64,000 nt of DNA from Fluviicola sp. (GTDB taxonomy: Bacteria; Bacteroidota; Bacteroidia; Flavobacteriales_D; Crocinitomicaceae): positions 186,001 through 250,000 of the forward strand of contig JARWZO010000031.1 in NCBI GenBank assembly GCA_029866325.1. Reading direction: 5' to 3'. The position numbers and the translations under genes were made by a program. Below, in pieces: positions 52,088 to 60,110 of the stretch (position 1 is the stretch's first letter; each line of letters starts with the position of its first letter). The notes beneath the pieces were generated by a model. That model saw only the letters and a list, made by a program, of their open reading frames with translations, had not been told where the DNA came from and did no database searches.

Positions 52088-55000
52088 ATGATGAAACACT
52101 TTTTAATAACGATTGCCTTACTTACAGGCATTGGTTCGGCAATTGCCCAAACCGAAACCACCGTTTGGAACGGAAAAACCTATTATGTTTATCCGCATCA
52201 ACTGGAGTTGCAAAACAACCTATACATCTTCATGCAGTACGCTGAATTTAAAGAGGTACTCAAACGCGATGACAAGAACCAAAAGGTAATCCGCACCGAG
52301 ATTAAAAAACTCGATGAAGAAGATCGTGCAAACATGTACGGAATGAGCCGAAAACTTACCAAAGAACAAAAACAGCAGGAAAAGCTGATCCGTGAGTTAT
52401 TGACCAAGAAACCGGACCTGTTTTACCAGTACGGTTCTAACCTCTCGCAAGATGTCACGCCGGCACTTACAACTATTCCAGATGGTGAATACATCCAATA
52501 TTACCGCGATCTTCCGTATTTGGATAACAATATTTTACGTTTCAAAAACGATGTGGTTGCCGGTACTTTTACGGTCAAAAACAATCAACTCGACGGATTG
52601 GGAACGTGGTACACCGCAAATGGTATGGTGATTAAATCGGGCAATTTTGCGCAAAGTTCACGTCAGGGAAGTTGGTTTTTCAACTCCTACACACCCAAAC
52701 GCAACCAGTTCGAATTGGATTTGAAACCGGAAAAGGCAATGGAGTACCTTCTCAGCAACCAGATGAAATACGATACTACCGTAGAGCGATTCGATTACCA
52801 ACTCGGACTTCGAAACGGTTCTTATATCCAAAAATTCAACGATTTTGTCTTAACTACCGGTTCTTACAAAGACGATAAAGAATCGGGTACTTGGGATTTT
52901 TTTGACTTCAGTTTTGTGCCCGAAGCCGATGGAACCTATCGCATTACCGACACACTTGTTAATACCAAACACCTGACTTACGCCGATAAACCTGTTCGTG
53001 GCAAAGGTCCTATTTTGCGCGAAGAAGTTGTGGCACAGGAATTCATGTATGCCGATTACAACTACTACGGCGACGAAGAAGAAGATTCGGATATCGACAC
53101 AAGTCTGGCGCTTTATAACATCAACAGTTCTAATGGTTATTTTGAATCCTTCAGCTCGTTTTACACCATTTTGGAATCAAAAAACGCCAGCGAAGAAGGA
53201 TTGGAATTGCCCGAAGAAGGAATTAACAGTTACGAAGGCGAAGAATACGAAGGCATGCCTTATCCGGGTTACGACGATTATTATCCCGAATACATGGGCG
53301 AAAACTATCCAAGCGAAGGATTCTATGATTATAACCAAACCGGAAGCGAGGTCATCAACGGTAAATTTTATACCCGCAACCAACTCATCGATTCTATTGG
53401 GTATCAGTTCCTGTACGAAGGTTTGTATGAAGAACATTACGGAAACGGACAATTAAAATTCCGTTTCGAGGTCAAAGACGGTAACCTGGTTTCGGAAGAC
53501 ACGGTCTTTTGGGAAAACGGTCAAGCCGCCAATACCATTGCGTTTGACGAAACAAGTCGTCAATACACCCAACATTTCTTCGATTACAAAGGCAAACTTT
53601 ATAAAACCGTATTGTTTGACGAAAAAGGAGAAGAAATTCGTGATGCAGAAGCAGAAGATGACGGCGCAATCATGATCGACGGTTTACCGTACTACAACGA
53701 AGACGAGTTCCAGAATGTAGCCTATTACAGTGCCCGCGAGTTCTTGCAAGACACCTTGCTCACCGAGCGTACATTGATACAAGCCGGACGTTGGCTGCGC
53801 GATTCGACCTTGTGTATGACCGGTTACCTGGATCCTGAAACACGCGTGCTCGACTTTACCGACTACAATGTAATGGGCGTGCCGTATGTGACACAAACGG
53901 CAACCTTCGGTGAAGAATACGACAACGTGAGTGCATTAACCAACACAACAGTCGGCAAGTTGCGGTTAGAAACATTAACCAGCGGTTCGTTGTACGATTT
54001 TAGTCTCTATCCGTATATGTACAACCCGAAAGGCGACAGCGTACTTCCGCAAAGTAATGCACTTTACTGGCAGGGCAATTACGAAACCACCAGCGATGAA
54101 GTATTGTACGTTAACAATCAGCCGTTTAGCGGAGCCTTTTCAATGCAAACCGATGCTTCAAAGTACAGGCTTTCGGTTGATGAAAAAACCATTAGCATTA
54201 AGCTTCCCGAAACAGCCACAATGCAGAAAAAAATGCGCAAAGCATTGAAAAAATTCTACAAAAAAGGAAAACGTAACGCCATTTTGGAATTGTACAACAG
54301 TGATGTACAGTACGGCGGAACCGACGGAACATTCTATTCCCTTTTCCCTTCACTGAGCTACATTTTCTCACTGACCAATTACAACCGTTACGGTGAATAC
54401 GGGTATGAAGAATACATGTATGACGACTACGGTTATGAACAAGAGCGCAGCAAGAAAAATCGTGTAGAATATCCGTTTGATAAAACCCTTACAGGAAATT
54501 ACCTCAACGGAAAACCGGAAGGTGAATGGATTGTAAAAGATCAGTTCGGCAACATTACCGCGCGCGTCAATTACAGCAAAGGCGAGCGCGAAGGCGAATC
54601 GGTGTTTTACGCAACCGAATTTCCGATTTCCGAAACACAACGCAACTATCAGCAAGAATACCTTGCAGAATACCACACCTATATTTTCGAGACACTTCCT
54701 GAGAAAAAAACGCAGTACCTATCGCGCAGAGAATTCTACAGCAATGGTTTGCTCGACGGTCCGGTAGTGAGTTTTAACTGGAAAGGCGATACCTTGAGTT
54801 ACGATCTTTACCGCGATGGCCGCCAAAACGGAGCTTCGTATCAGCGCAACAAGATTTTCTATGCAGAAACATCATACGAAGAAGGTATGATCGATGGTAT
54901 TTCGCGCACTTACCTTACATTGCCAGGTCGTGATTCTATCCTGATTTTCGACTTGAACTTCCAAAACGGGTCCTTACAAGGCGAATCCAAATCCTATCAC

Positions 55001-56029
55001 ACCAACGGAAATCTGGCGAAAAGAGGTTTCTTCCTAACCGGACAGCCGATTGATGATTACGAAGCCTTCGATACGCTTGGTTTCAAATACCAATACGTGA
55101 AGTTCTTGTACAACCAGCCGGTCGAAGAGAAAATCTGGGAAGAAAACCAATTGAGCGTGCGTTACCTGTTTGATTGGAAAGATTCCATTCCGTTTGAGAT
55201 TAGCGATATTGCGGGTTCTACCAGCTTCGAGCGTTTGGCTTCGGATTTGGGATTGATTCAAAACCCCTACAGCGAACCGTATTATGGTCGTCCGAGTTTG
55301 GTTGACAAAACCGGGATCAATTACAGCATTACGAAGTATTATCCCAACGACTCCATTGCGCGCTTCGGAAACATTGCCAAGGGTAAAAAAGTGGGTTACT
55401 GGAAACACTTCAGCTACGAAGGAAAAGCTTTGTATGAAGTCACGTATTTCGACACCATTCTTTCCATCAACGACAGCATTCGTTTTAAGTCGAAGGGAAT
55501 TTTGACTTACCTCAATGAGAAAAGTGAGCCAACCAGCAAAAGCTACATTATCGAAAAAGTAGAAAAATACGATTGCTCGCACGCCGACCACAACGAAGAA
55601 CGCATGTTGTATGCCTTCTGGGAAGCTGATACTGCGCAACACCGCGTGAACGGTTACGTGAAAAACTACTACGACAACGGCGCTATTCAAAACGAAGGCA
55701 ACGTGGTCAACGGTTTGCCTACCGGTATTTGGAAAATGTACGATTCTGACGGTCAGTTGAATCAAGTTGGAAGTTACGAATTAGGAAAACGCAACGGACG
55801 CTGGTTGAGTGGTGATTTGAGCAACATGAAAAACATGAGCGAAATTTGCCTCAATCCAAACCTTGAAAACCTCGAGGAAATCATGAGCTACCAAGAGAAA
55901 TTACTGGATGTTTCGGTGATTTATTACGGAATGGGTAAAATCCTGAAACGTGAATACTACGGGATTAATTTGAATAACGAAGAAGCTCCGGAGGATTATT
56001 ACCGTGAGGGGGATTATTACAGAGAATAA
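52088..56029 (+). CDS. Giant secreted MORN-repeat protein, type B, second copy
   Basis: 1313 residues (the ATG at 52088 or the next codon). The signal peptide MMKHFLITIALLTGIGSAIAQ is followed by the type B N-terminus 'TETTVWNGKTYYVYPHQLEL', nearly the same as in the gene at 44063, then 'EVLKRDDKNQKVI'. Type B marks continue with 'KPVRGKGPILREEVVAQE' and 'TERTLIQAGRWLRDSTLC'. The acidic linker at about 364-420 is the longest of the four (GLELPEEGINSYEGEEYE, then several PGYDDYYPEY-like segments). The conserved motif reads DCSHADHNE (C1163). The tail has a tandem duplication, DYYREGDYYRE. An upstream TACTTTTG (52059-52066) fits the TAnnTTTG box 21 bp before the ATG. A hairpin follows at 56041-56085. 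Confidence 0.82.
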   Translation: MMKHFLITIALLTGIGSAIAQTETTVWNGKTYYVYPHQLELQNNLYIFMQYAEFKEVLKRDDKNQKVIRTEIKKLDEEDRANMYGMSRKLTKEQKQQEKLIRELLTKKPDLFYQYGSNLSQDVTPALTTIPDGEYIQYYRDLPYLDNNILRFKNDVVAGTFTVKNNQLDGLGTWYTANGMVIKSGNFAQSSRQGSWFFNSYTPKRNQFELDLKPEKAMEYLLSNQMKYDTTVERFDYQLGLRNGSYIQKFNDFVLTTGSYKDDKESGTWDFFDFSFVPEADGTYRITDTLVNTKHLTYADKPVRGKGPILREEVVAQEFMYADYNYYGDEEEDSDIDTSLALYNINSSNGYFESFSSFYTILESKNASEEGLELPEEGINSYEGEEYEGMPYPGYDDYYPEYMGENYPSEGFYDYNQTGSEVINGKFYTRNQLIDSIGYQFLYEGLYEEHYGNGQLKFRFEVKDGNLVSEDTVFWENGQAANTIAFDETSRQYTQHFFDYKGKLYKTVLFDEKGEEIRDAEAEDDGAIMIDGLPYYNEDEFQNVAYYSAREFLQDTLLTERTLIQAGRWLRDSTLCMTGYLDPETRVLDFTDYNVMGVPYVTQTATFGEEYDNVSALTNTTVGKLRLETLTSGSLYDFSLYPYMYNPKGDSVLPQSNALYWQGNYETTSDEVLYVNNQPFSGAFSMQTDASKYRLSVDEKTISIKLPETATMQKKMRKALKKFYKKGKRNAILELYNSDVQYGGTDGTFYSLFPSLSYIFSLTNYNRYGEYGYEEYMYDDYGYEQERSKKNRVEYPFDKTLTGNYLNGKPEGEWIVKDQFGNITARVNYSKGEREGESVFYATEFPISETQRNYQQEYLAEYHTYIFETLPEKKTQYLSRREFYSNGLLDGPVVSFNWKGDTLSYDLYRDGRQNGASYQRNKIFYAETSYEEGMIDGISRTYLTLPGRDSILIFDLNFQNGSLQGESKSYHTNGNLAKRGFFLTGQPIDDYEAFDTLGFKYQYVKFLYNQPVEEKIWEENQLSVRYLFDWKDSIPFEISDIAGSTSFERLASDLGLIQNPYSEPYYGRPSLVDKTGINYSITKYYPNDSIARFGNIAKGKKVGYWKHFSYEGKALYEVTYFDTILSINDSIRFKSKGILTYLNEKSEPTSKSYIIEKVEKYDCSHADHNEERMLYAFWEADTAQHRVNGYVKNYYDNGAIQNEGNVVNGLPTGIWKMYDSDGQLNQVGSYELGKRNGRWLSGDLSNMKNMSEICLNPNLENLEEIMSYQEKLLDVSVIYYGMGKILKREYYGINLNNEEAPEDYYREGDYYRE

Positions 56030-56040
56030 TGTTGAATTTT

Positions 56041-56085
56041 AAATGCTTAATGTTGAATTGATCGTTCATTCAACATTAAGCATTT
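56041..56085. repeat. 18-bp perfect inverted repeat (ATTCAACATTAAGCA family)
   Basis: The left arm AAATGCTTAATGTTGAAT (56041-56058) and right arm ATTCAACATTAAGCATTT (56068-56085) are exact reverse complements with a 9-nt loop. It lies between the last giant MORN gene and the first outer-membrane-like gene, and could be a terminator (ATTTTG follows) or a dispersed element. The same left arm with 11 more upstream bases recurs at 57718-57746. Confidence 0.75.
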
Positions 56086-56096
56086 ATTTTGTAACC

Positions 56097-56783
56097 ATGC
56101 CAACGTTTAAATCAATCCTATTAGTTTGCATTTGCTGCTTCGTTGCGGGAATATCTTCCGCGCAGGATCAGTTTGATTACTATAAACATCGCGTCAAAAT
56201 CGCGCCTTTAAGAGCCTTTTATCATCCCTTCGAACCGGGACTTGAACTAAGTTACGAACGTGTATTTCATCCGCATTGGTCGTTTGAAGTTAGTGGAAAT
56301 CGTATTTATTCCGTCATGCGAGACACTAATTTTTTCAGTAGAAAGGGATGGGCTTTTGGTGGTGAATTTAGGTATCACTTTGACCAAATCATAAGCGATC
56401 ATTTTTACGTGGCGCTTGGATCATCATTTTCACAATCTATTACAGAAGCTGCTTATTACTTTCACCCTAAAAACACACCGCCAAGTCCGGTAAATGACAG
56501 TCTGGATTACAAAGATGATTTTACCTTGCACAGAAAAACTACTTATTTTACCATCCGATGTGGCAAAATTTTCCATTTCGACCATTTTCTTATCGAACTA
56601 TCGTGTGGTGTTTCAATTATTCATCGCGATTCGTACCATGTTGATCGACTATTTCCGGATGATGGTTTTTCATATAGAAATGGTTGGAGCGCTACTTTTA
56701 GAGGTCTTCATGAAGGACACGGTTGGTCTTTGCGCCTCCCTCTTCAATTTAAGGTGTGTTGGGCATTCGGAAAAAAATACTAG
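56097..56783 (+). CDS. Outer-membrane-like protein, tandem copy 1
   Basis: 228 residues from the ATG at 56097, chosen because the signal peptide starts there (PTFKSILLVCICCFVAGISS, cleaved before AQD). The mature protein begins 'RVKIAPLRAFYHPFEPGLEL' and alternates aromatic and polar residues (SYERVFHPHWSFEVSGNRIY, GGEFRYHFDQ), a DUF3575-like small barrel style. The C-terminus is CWAFGKKY. It is followed 145 bp later by a paralogue with the same order of blocks (about 55-60% identical by eye). A barrel beside four giant secreted repeat proteins suggests a surface-exposed partner or anchor; this is inference. Confidence 0.75.
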   Translation: MPTFKSILLVCICCFVAGISSAQDQFDYYKHRVKIAPLRAFYHPFEPGLELSYERVFHPHWSFEVSGNRIYSVMRDTNFFSRKGWAFGGEFRYHFDQIISDHFYVALGSSFSQSITEAAYYFHPKNTPPSPVNDSLDYKDDFTLHRKTTYFTIRCGKIFHFDHFLIELSCGVSIIHRDSYHVDRLFPDDGFSYRNGWSATFRGLHEGHGWSLRLPLQFKVCWAFGKKY

Positions 56784-56927
56784 CTGAAAGTAAAAAGTCA
56801 GATAATAGTATTCAGCCAACTCTGCTGTCGCAATTGTGCAATTGGAATAAGTCCGCTGAAAACTGACAAGATGTTGAATTCTTGATTCGTGCTTAAAAAG
56901 CCAACATAAAGCATTTAATTTGTACCC

Positions 56928-57656
56928 ATGCCAACGTTTAAATCCATCCTAATAGTTTGCATTTGCTGCTTCTTTGCGGGAATATCTTCTGCGCAGGATA
57001 AGTTTGAATATTACAAGATCAACCGCATTAAAATTGCACCGCTTCGCGTTCTTTATCATCCGTTCGAACCTGGACTTGAGCTGAGTTATGAACATGTCTT
57101 TCGCCCACATTGGTCGTTTGAAGTTACCGGAAACCGCATTTTTGCTCTCATAACCGATTCTAATTTTCATAGCAGAAAAGGTTGGGCATTTGGCAGTGAA
57201 ATCCGATATCATTTTAATTCCATCAATTTTGATCACTACTATCTTTCGTTGGGGGGAGCATTTGCGCATTCCAAAACAGAAGCTACCTTCTACTTTCGTC
57301 CGAGCAAAGATCCAACAGACACTACAGTGGGTTTTCCAGATGATTCTCTGAAATACAAAGATGCTTTTACGGCATACCGCAACACCTCTTTTATTACAAT
57401 TCGAGTTGGAAAAATTCTTAATTTAGTTCCGTTTCATATTGAAGTATCTTGCGGTATTTCAATTATATACAGGGATCATTGGCATGTAAACCGCTTGCAT
57501 CCCGATGATTATTTCTGGTATAATCATTACTGGAGAGTAAACCGTCGTGGACTTGATAGAGATGTGGGTTGGCTTTTCCGCATTCCGATGCAATTAAAGA
57601 TTTGTTATTCATTTGGAGAAAAGTATGCAAATAGAAGACCGGAAGTGGGGTATTGA
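56928..57656 (+). CDS. Outer-membrane-like protein, tandem copy 2, with an altered C-terminus
   Basis: 242 residues. The first 24 residues are almost the same as copy 1 (PTFKSILIVCICCFFAGISS), and the mature part starts 'RIKIAPLRVLYHPFEPGLEL'. The paralogue stops after CWAFGKKY; this protein instead reads CYSFGEKY followed by ten extra residues (ANRRPEVGY plus stop) that run into a remnant of a giant MORN gene read in another frame. So its natural stop seems to have been lost at a recombination junction. Family and role as for copy 1. Confidence 0.75.
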   Translation: MPTFKSILIVCICCFFAGISSAQDKFEYYKINRIKIAPLRVLYHPFEPGLELSYEHVFRPHWSFEVTGNRIFALITDSNFHSRKGWAFGSEIRYHFNSINFDHYYLSLGGAFAHSKTEATFYFRPSKDPTDTTVGFPDDSLKYKDAFTAYRNTSFITIRVGKILNLVPFHIEVSCGISIIYRDHWHVNRLHPDDYFWYNHYWRVNRRGLDRDVGWLFRIPMQLKICYSFGEKYANRRPEVGY

Positions 57657-57717
57657 CCTCAACAATGAAGAAGCTCCGGAAGATTATTACCGTGAGGGAG
57701 ATTATTACCGTGAATAA
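57649..57717 (+). pseudogene. Remnant of a further type B giant MORN gene (last 22 codons)
   Basis: Reading from 57649 gives 22 codons plus stop: GIDLNNEEAPEDYYREGDYY then RE. That is the tail of the gene at 52088 with one N-to-D change. Eight of the aligned codons differ; all but that one are silent (for example TTG/CTC, AGA/CGT). The fragment has no start and overlaps the end of the outer-membrane-like gene in another frame. It is the 3' scar of a diverged, deleted fifth member of the array. Confidence 0.85.
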
Positions 57718-57731
57718 TGTTGAATTTTAAA

Positions 57732-57782
57732 TGCTTAATGTTGAATGAAATGGATATCCCAATAAAAATTCAACATTAAGCA
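57732..57782. repeat. 15-bp perfect inverted repeat after the MORN remnant
   Basis: TGCTTAATGTTGAAT (57732-57746) pairs exactly with ATTCAACATTAAGCA (57768-57782) around a 21-nt loop. The left arm and the 14 bases before it are the same as in the hairpin at 56041-56085, but the loop differs. A third partial ATTCAACATTAA follows near 57800. It lies between the remnant and the convergent prfH gene. Confidence 0.7.
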
Positions 57783-57810
57783 CCATGTCCGCCTTTGGCG
57801 TGATTCAACA

Positions 57811-58437
57811 TTAATTCAACGGCTCCCGAAACGTCCTCACCGGATTTCCCCGTTCGAGTTGATGGTGTTCCAACCACTGCGTTTGTTGCTGCGCAATGAG
57901 CTGTTCCACTTCCCAGCCTTCAATCTTGGCGCGCAAGCGTTCCAAACACAACTTTTTGTTTTGCAACTGCGAGCGCGAATCCATTGCTACAACCTGTATA
58001 CCCGATGGCACATGTTTCCCGCGAACTGCTGTCTCTACTTTGTTGACGTTTTGTCCGCCCGGGCCGCTTCCACGCATGGTTTCAAACACCACATCGTTCG
58101 GATTCCAACGGATTTTTTCAGGAAGCTGAAACACTTCCACACCTACAAACCAGTTTTTGCGTTTGTGGTATTTCCGATATGGACTTTGAGCCACCCACTG
58201 AACTGTTCCCTGCCACGAAGCTAGGAAATCCTCCAATGAATTGCCTTCCATCAACAATACGGTCGACAATAATGTTCCTTTTACATCGCCCGGAAGGCCG
58301 GTGAGCACTTCGATTGAAATGCCCACCTTTTTGGCTTCCTTCATCAACAAAGCCTGCACTTTAGCTACCACTCGGCAACATTCTACAGGTCCTTTACCCG
58401 ACGTTATTTGTACGATTCTCTTTTCCATAACCGTCAT
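57811..58437 (-). CDS. prfH: Peptide chain release factor homologue PrfH
   Basis: 208 residues. The peptidyl-tRNA hydrolysis motif GGQ is at 127-129 in 'MRGSGPGGQNVNKVET', followed by 'GIQVVAMDSRSQLQNKKLCL'. It lacks the stop-codon-reading domain of RF1 and RF2. The N-terminal part 'IVQITSGKGPVECCRVVAKV' is specific to release factor H. In rtcB2-prfH pairs it is reported to free stalled, damaged ribosomes so that RtcB2 can reseal the cleaved 16S rRNA. The ATG at 58437 overlaps the rtcB stop as ATGA, so the pair is translationally coupled. Confidence 0.95.
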   Translation of the reverse strand: MTVMEKRIVQITSGKGPVECCRVVAKVQALLMKEAKKVGISIEVLTGLPGDVKGTLLSTVLLMEGNSLEDFLASWQGTVQWVAQSPYRKYHKRKNWFVGVEVFQLPEKIRWNPNDVVFETMRGSGPGGQNVNKVETAVRGKHVPSGIQVVAMDSRSQLQNKKLCLERLRAKIEGWEVEQLIAQQQTQWLEHHQLERGNPVRTFREPLN

Positions 58438-59834
58438 TCTTTGTGCATGCGCACGATTTTCGGGTAAAATTTCCCATGGATATCGATCAATTCGCCTTGT
58501 GCGGCAATCACTTGTTCGATGTCTTTGTACGCATTCGGATTTTCTTCCACGCTGCCTCCAATGAGTTTTACACCCGCAGTTGAAAGCATTTTCTTGAGCG
58601 CAGAACCCGTCATTTGCGACCGTGCTTTTTGGCGACTCATTGCCCGACCGGCTCCGTGCGAAGCTGAATTCAAGGACAACGGATCACCTTTGCCACGCAC
58701 CAGATAAGCAGGCGCTGTCATACTTCCGGGGATAATCCCCCAGGTGCCTTTATGCGCAGGTGTTGCTCCTTTGCGGTGCACGATTACGTCACTACCATCG
58801 GACAATTGTTCCTTCCACGCAAAATTGTGGTGATTGTCAATCGTAACCAATGGTTTCACTCCCAACTCTTTCATCAGGTTGATGTGAATGCGTTCGTGGC
58901 AAGCTTTGGCATAATCACCCGCAAGGTTCATGCTTAGCCAATACTCCTGTCCCACTTCAGAAGACAAATCGAGCCAGGCTAATTTTTGAGCTTGTGGCGG
59001 GAGTTTACACTTGTTCATCGCTAAACGCGTATAATGCTGCGCTACGTGAGCACCCAAACCACGACTGCCTGAGTGCGACAAAATAGCCGCATAACTTCCT
59101 GCCGGCAAGCCGAGGTCATTGTCGGCATTCAGTTCAATACGTCCAAACTCCACAAAGTGGTTTCCGCCACCCGATGAGCCCAGTTGTCGAACCGCTTTTC
59201 CGTGCAATTGACGTAGCAAGCTCGTTGCCTGGAAACGATCATCGTCCAGAATGGCATGTTCTTGCTGAAAATCGAGCTGACCATCCATACCGAAATGCGT
59301 TTTGTTTTTCAACGCTGTTTTCAGCTGGTAATCATAGCGTTTCAAAAACGCCTCGTTTTCATCCAAAATTGTCAATGCCATGCGGCAACCGATGTCAACG
59401 CCTACTCCATAAGGAATGACCGCATTGGTAGTTGCCAGCACGCCACCGATGGGCATTCCGTAGCCATGATGTGCATCGGGCATAAGCGCTCCTTGCACCG
59501 CAATCGGCAACGACATCGACAGTTCCATTTGCTGTTTGGCGCCGTGTTCAATTGTTTTTCCGCCGTAAATCTTCAACTGTCCGATTTGTTCCAGCAATTG
59601 AAAGGTTTGAAACTGCAACGGTTTTACCACATCCGAGAATGCAGCGGCAATTTTCCCGAGCACCTCATCGTTGAGGAAAGCTTCGGGAGTTGTTCTTATT
59701 TCTTGTAAAAGAGCGAGTATTTCGGCTTTGCTATGATGCTTGAAATGACGATTGATAGTTGTGATCGCCAGACTTCGCGCCTGATCATTGTTATAGCCGA
59801 TTTTACTCAGTTCTTTGGTTTTTAAATTTCCCAT
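58434..59834 (-). CDS. RtcB-family RNA ligase (PrfH-associated type)
   Basis: 466 residues from the ATG at 59834; an ATG 75 bp upstream gives an N-terminal extension without similarity and is rejected. Metal ligands and active-site residues are present: D147 and C150 (VGVDIGCRMAL), H226 (GGGNHFVEF), H254 (LSHSGSRGLG), H335 (TIDNHHNFAW) and the guanylylated H393 (SASHGAGRAMS). It joins 2',3'-cyclic phosphate (or 3'-phosphate) ends to 5'-OH RNA ends with GTP. The 4-base overlap with prfH places it in the RtcB2 branch that repairs cleaved 16S rRNA. No RtcR-type activator is nearby. Symmetric sites upstream (59850-59865, 60011-60064) may control it. Confidence 0.93.
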   Translation of the reverse strand: MGNLKTKELSKIGYNNDQARSLAITTINRHFKHHSKAEILALLQEIRTTPEAFLNDEVLGKIAAAFSDVVKPLQFQTFQLLEQIGQLKIYGGKTIEHGAKQQMELSMSLPIAVQGALMPDAHHGYGMPIGGVLATTNAVIPYGVGVDIGCRMALTILDENEAFLKRYDYQLKTALKNKTHFGMDGQLDFQQEHAILDDDRFQATSLLRQLHGKAVRQLGSSGGGNHFVEFGRIELNADNDLGLPAGSYAAILSHSGSRGLGAHVAQHYTRLAMNKCKLPPQAQKLAWLDLSSEVGQEYWLSMNLAGDYAKACHERIHINLMKELGVKPLVTIDNHHNFAWKEQLSDGSDVIVHRKGATPAHKGTWGIIPGSMTAPAYLVRGKGDPLSLNSASHGAGRAMSRQKARSQMTGSALKKMLSTAGVKLIGGSVEENPNAYKDIEQVIAAQGELIDIHGKFYPKIVRMHKE

Positions 59835-59849
59835 TTTTTTATTCTGTAT

Positions 59850-59865
59850 AGGAACTTGTGTTCCT
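59850..59865. promoter_or_regulatory. Dyad-symmetric site just upstream of rtcB
   Basis: AGGAAC-TTGT-GTTCCT is a 6-bp perfect dyad 15 bp before the rtcB ATG (minus strand). In the mRNA it could form a small hairpin near the ribosome site; in DNA it could be an operator. Confidence 0.4.
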
Positions 59866-60010
59866 GTTGAAATTGGTGCATCGAATGTTAAATGTCGTAT
59901 TGGGATCATGGATGAAGTCAGAGCAGATGCGGTGCGGCGACTTTCGGGATCCCGGGTTGGAGACCATCATAATTGAAAAGTTTTTGATGAAAATTCAGTT
60001 TTTCAGGATG

Positions 60011-60064
60011 GAATTCGGGAATTTGGGTGTTCGGGATATCCCGAACACCCAAATTCCCGAATTC
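60011..60064. repeat. Perfect 54-bp palindrome upstream of the rtcB-prfH operon
   Basis: Positions 60011-60064 equal their own reverse complement with no mismatch and no spacer; the centre is GGGATATCCC and the ends are GAATTC. It lies 177 bp upstream of the rtcB ATG in the 520-bp gap 59835-60354, which has no credible gene; both-strand open frames here are artefacts of the symmetry. A smaller CGGGATCCCG palindrome lies at about 59945. Loop-free palindromes of this size can extrude or be processed by SbcCD, so its survival is notable. Confidence 0.9.
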
Positions 60065-60110
60065 GACAAAATTGTTTCGGAAAAATTCACCTGAAATAAA
60101 AAAATTGACT

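Noticed and set aside
55034..55765. A 243-residue minus-strand frame inside the giant gene at 52088
   Set aside because: It lies wholly antisense to a conserved block present in four paralogues; valine-, phenylalanine- and arginine-rich shadow composition and no family.
40146..56029. Reading the giant MORN proteins as antitoxins of a YwqK-type toxin-antitoxin system
   Set aside because: The label comes from the repeat type only. The proteins carry signal peptides, are over 1270 residues long, and no toxin gene lies near them.
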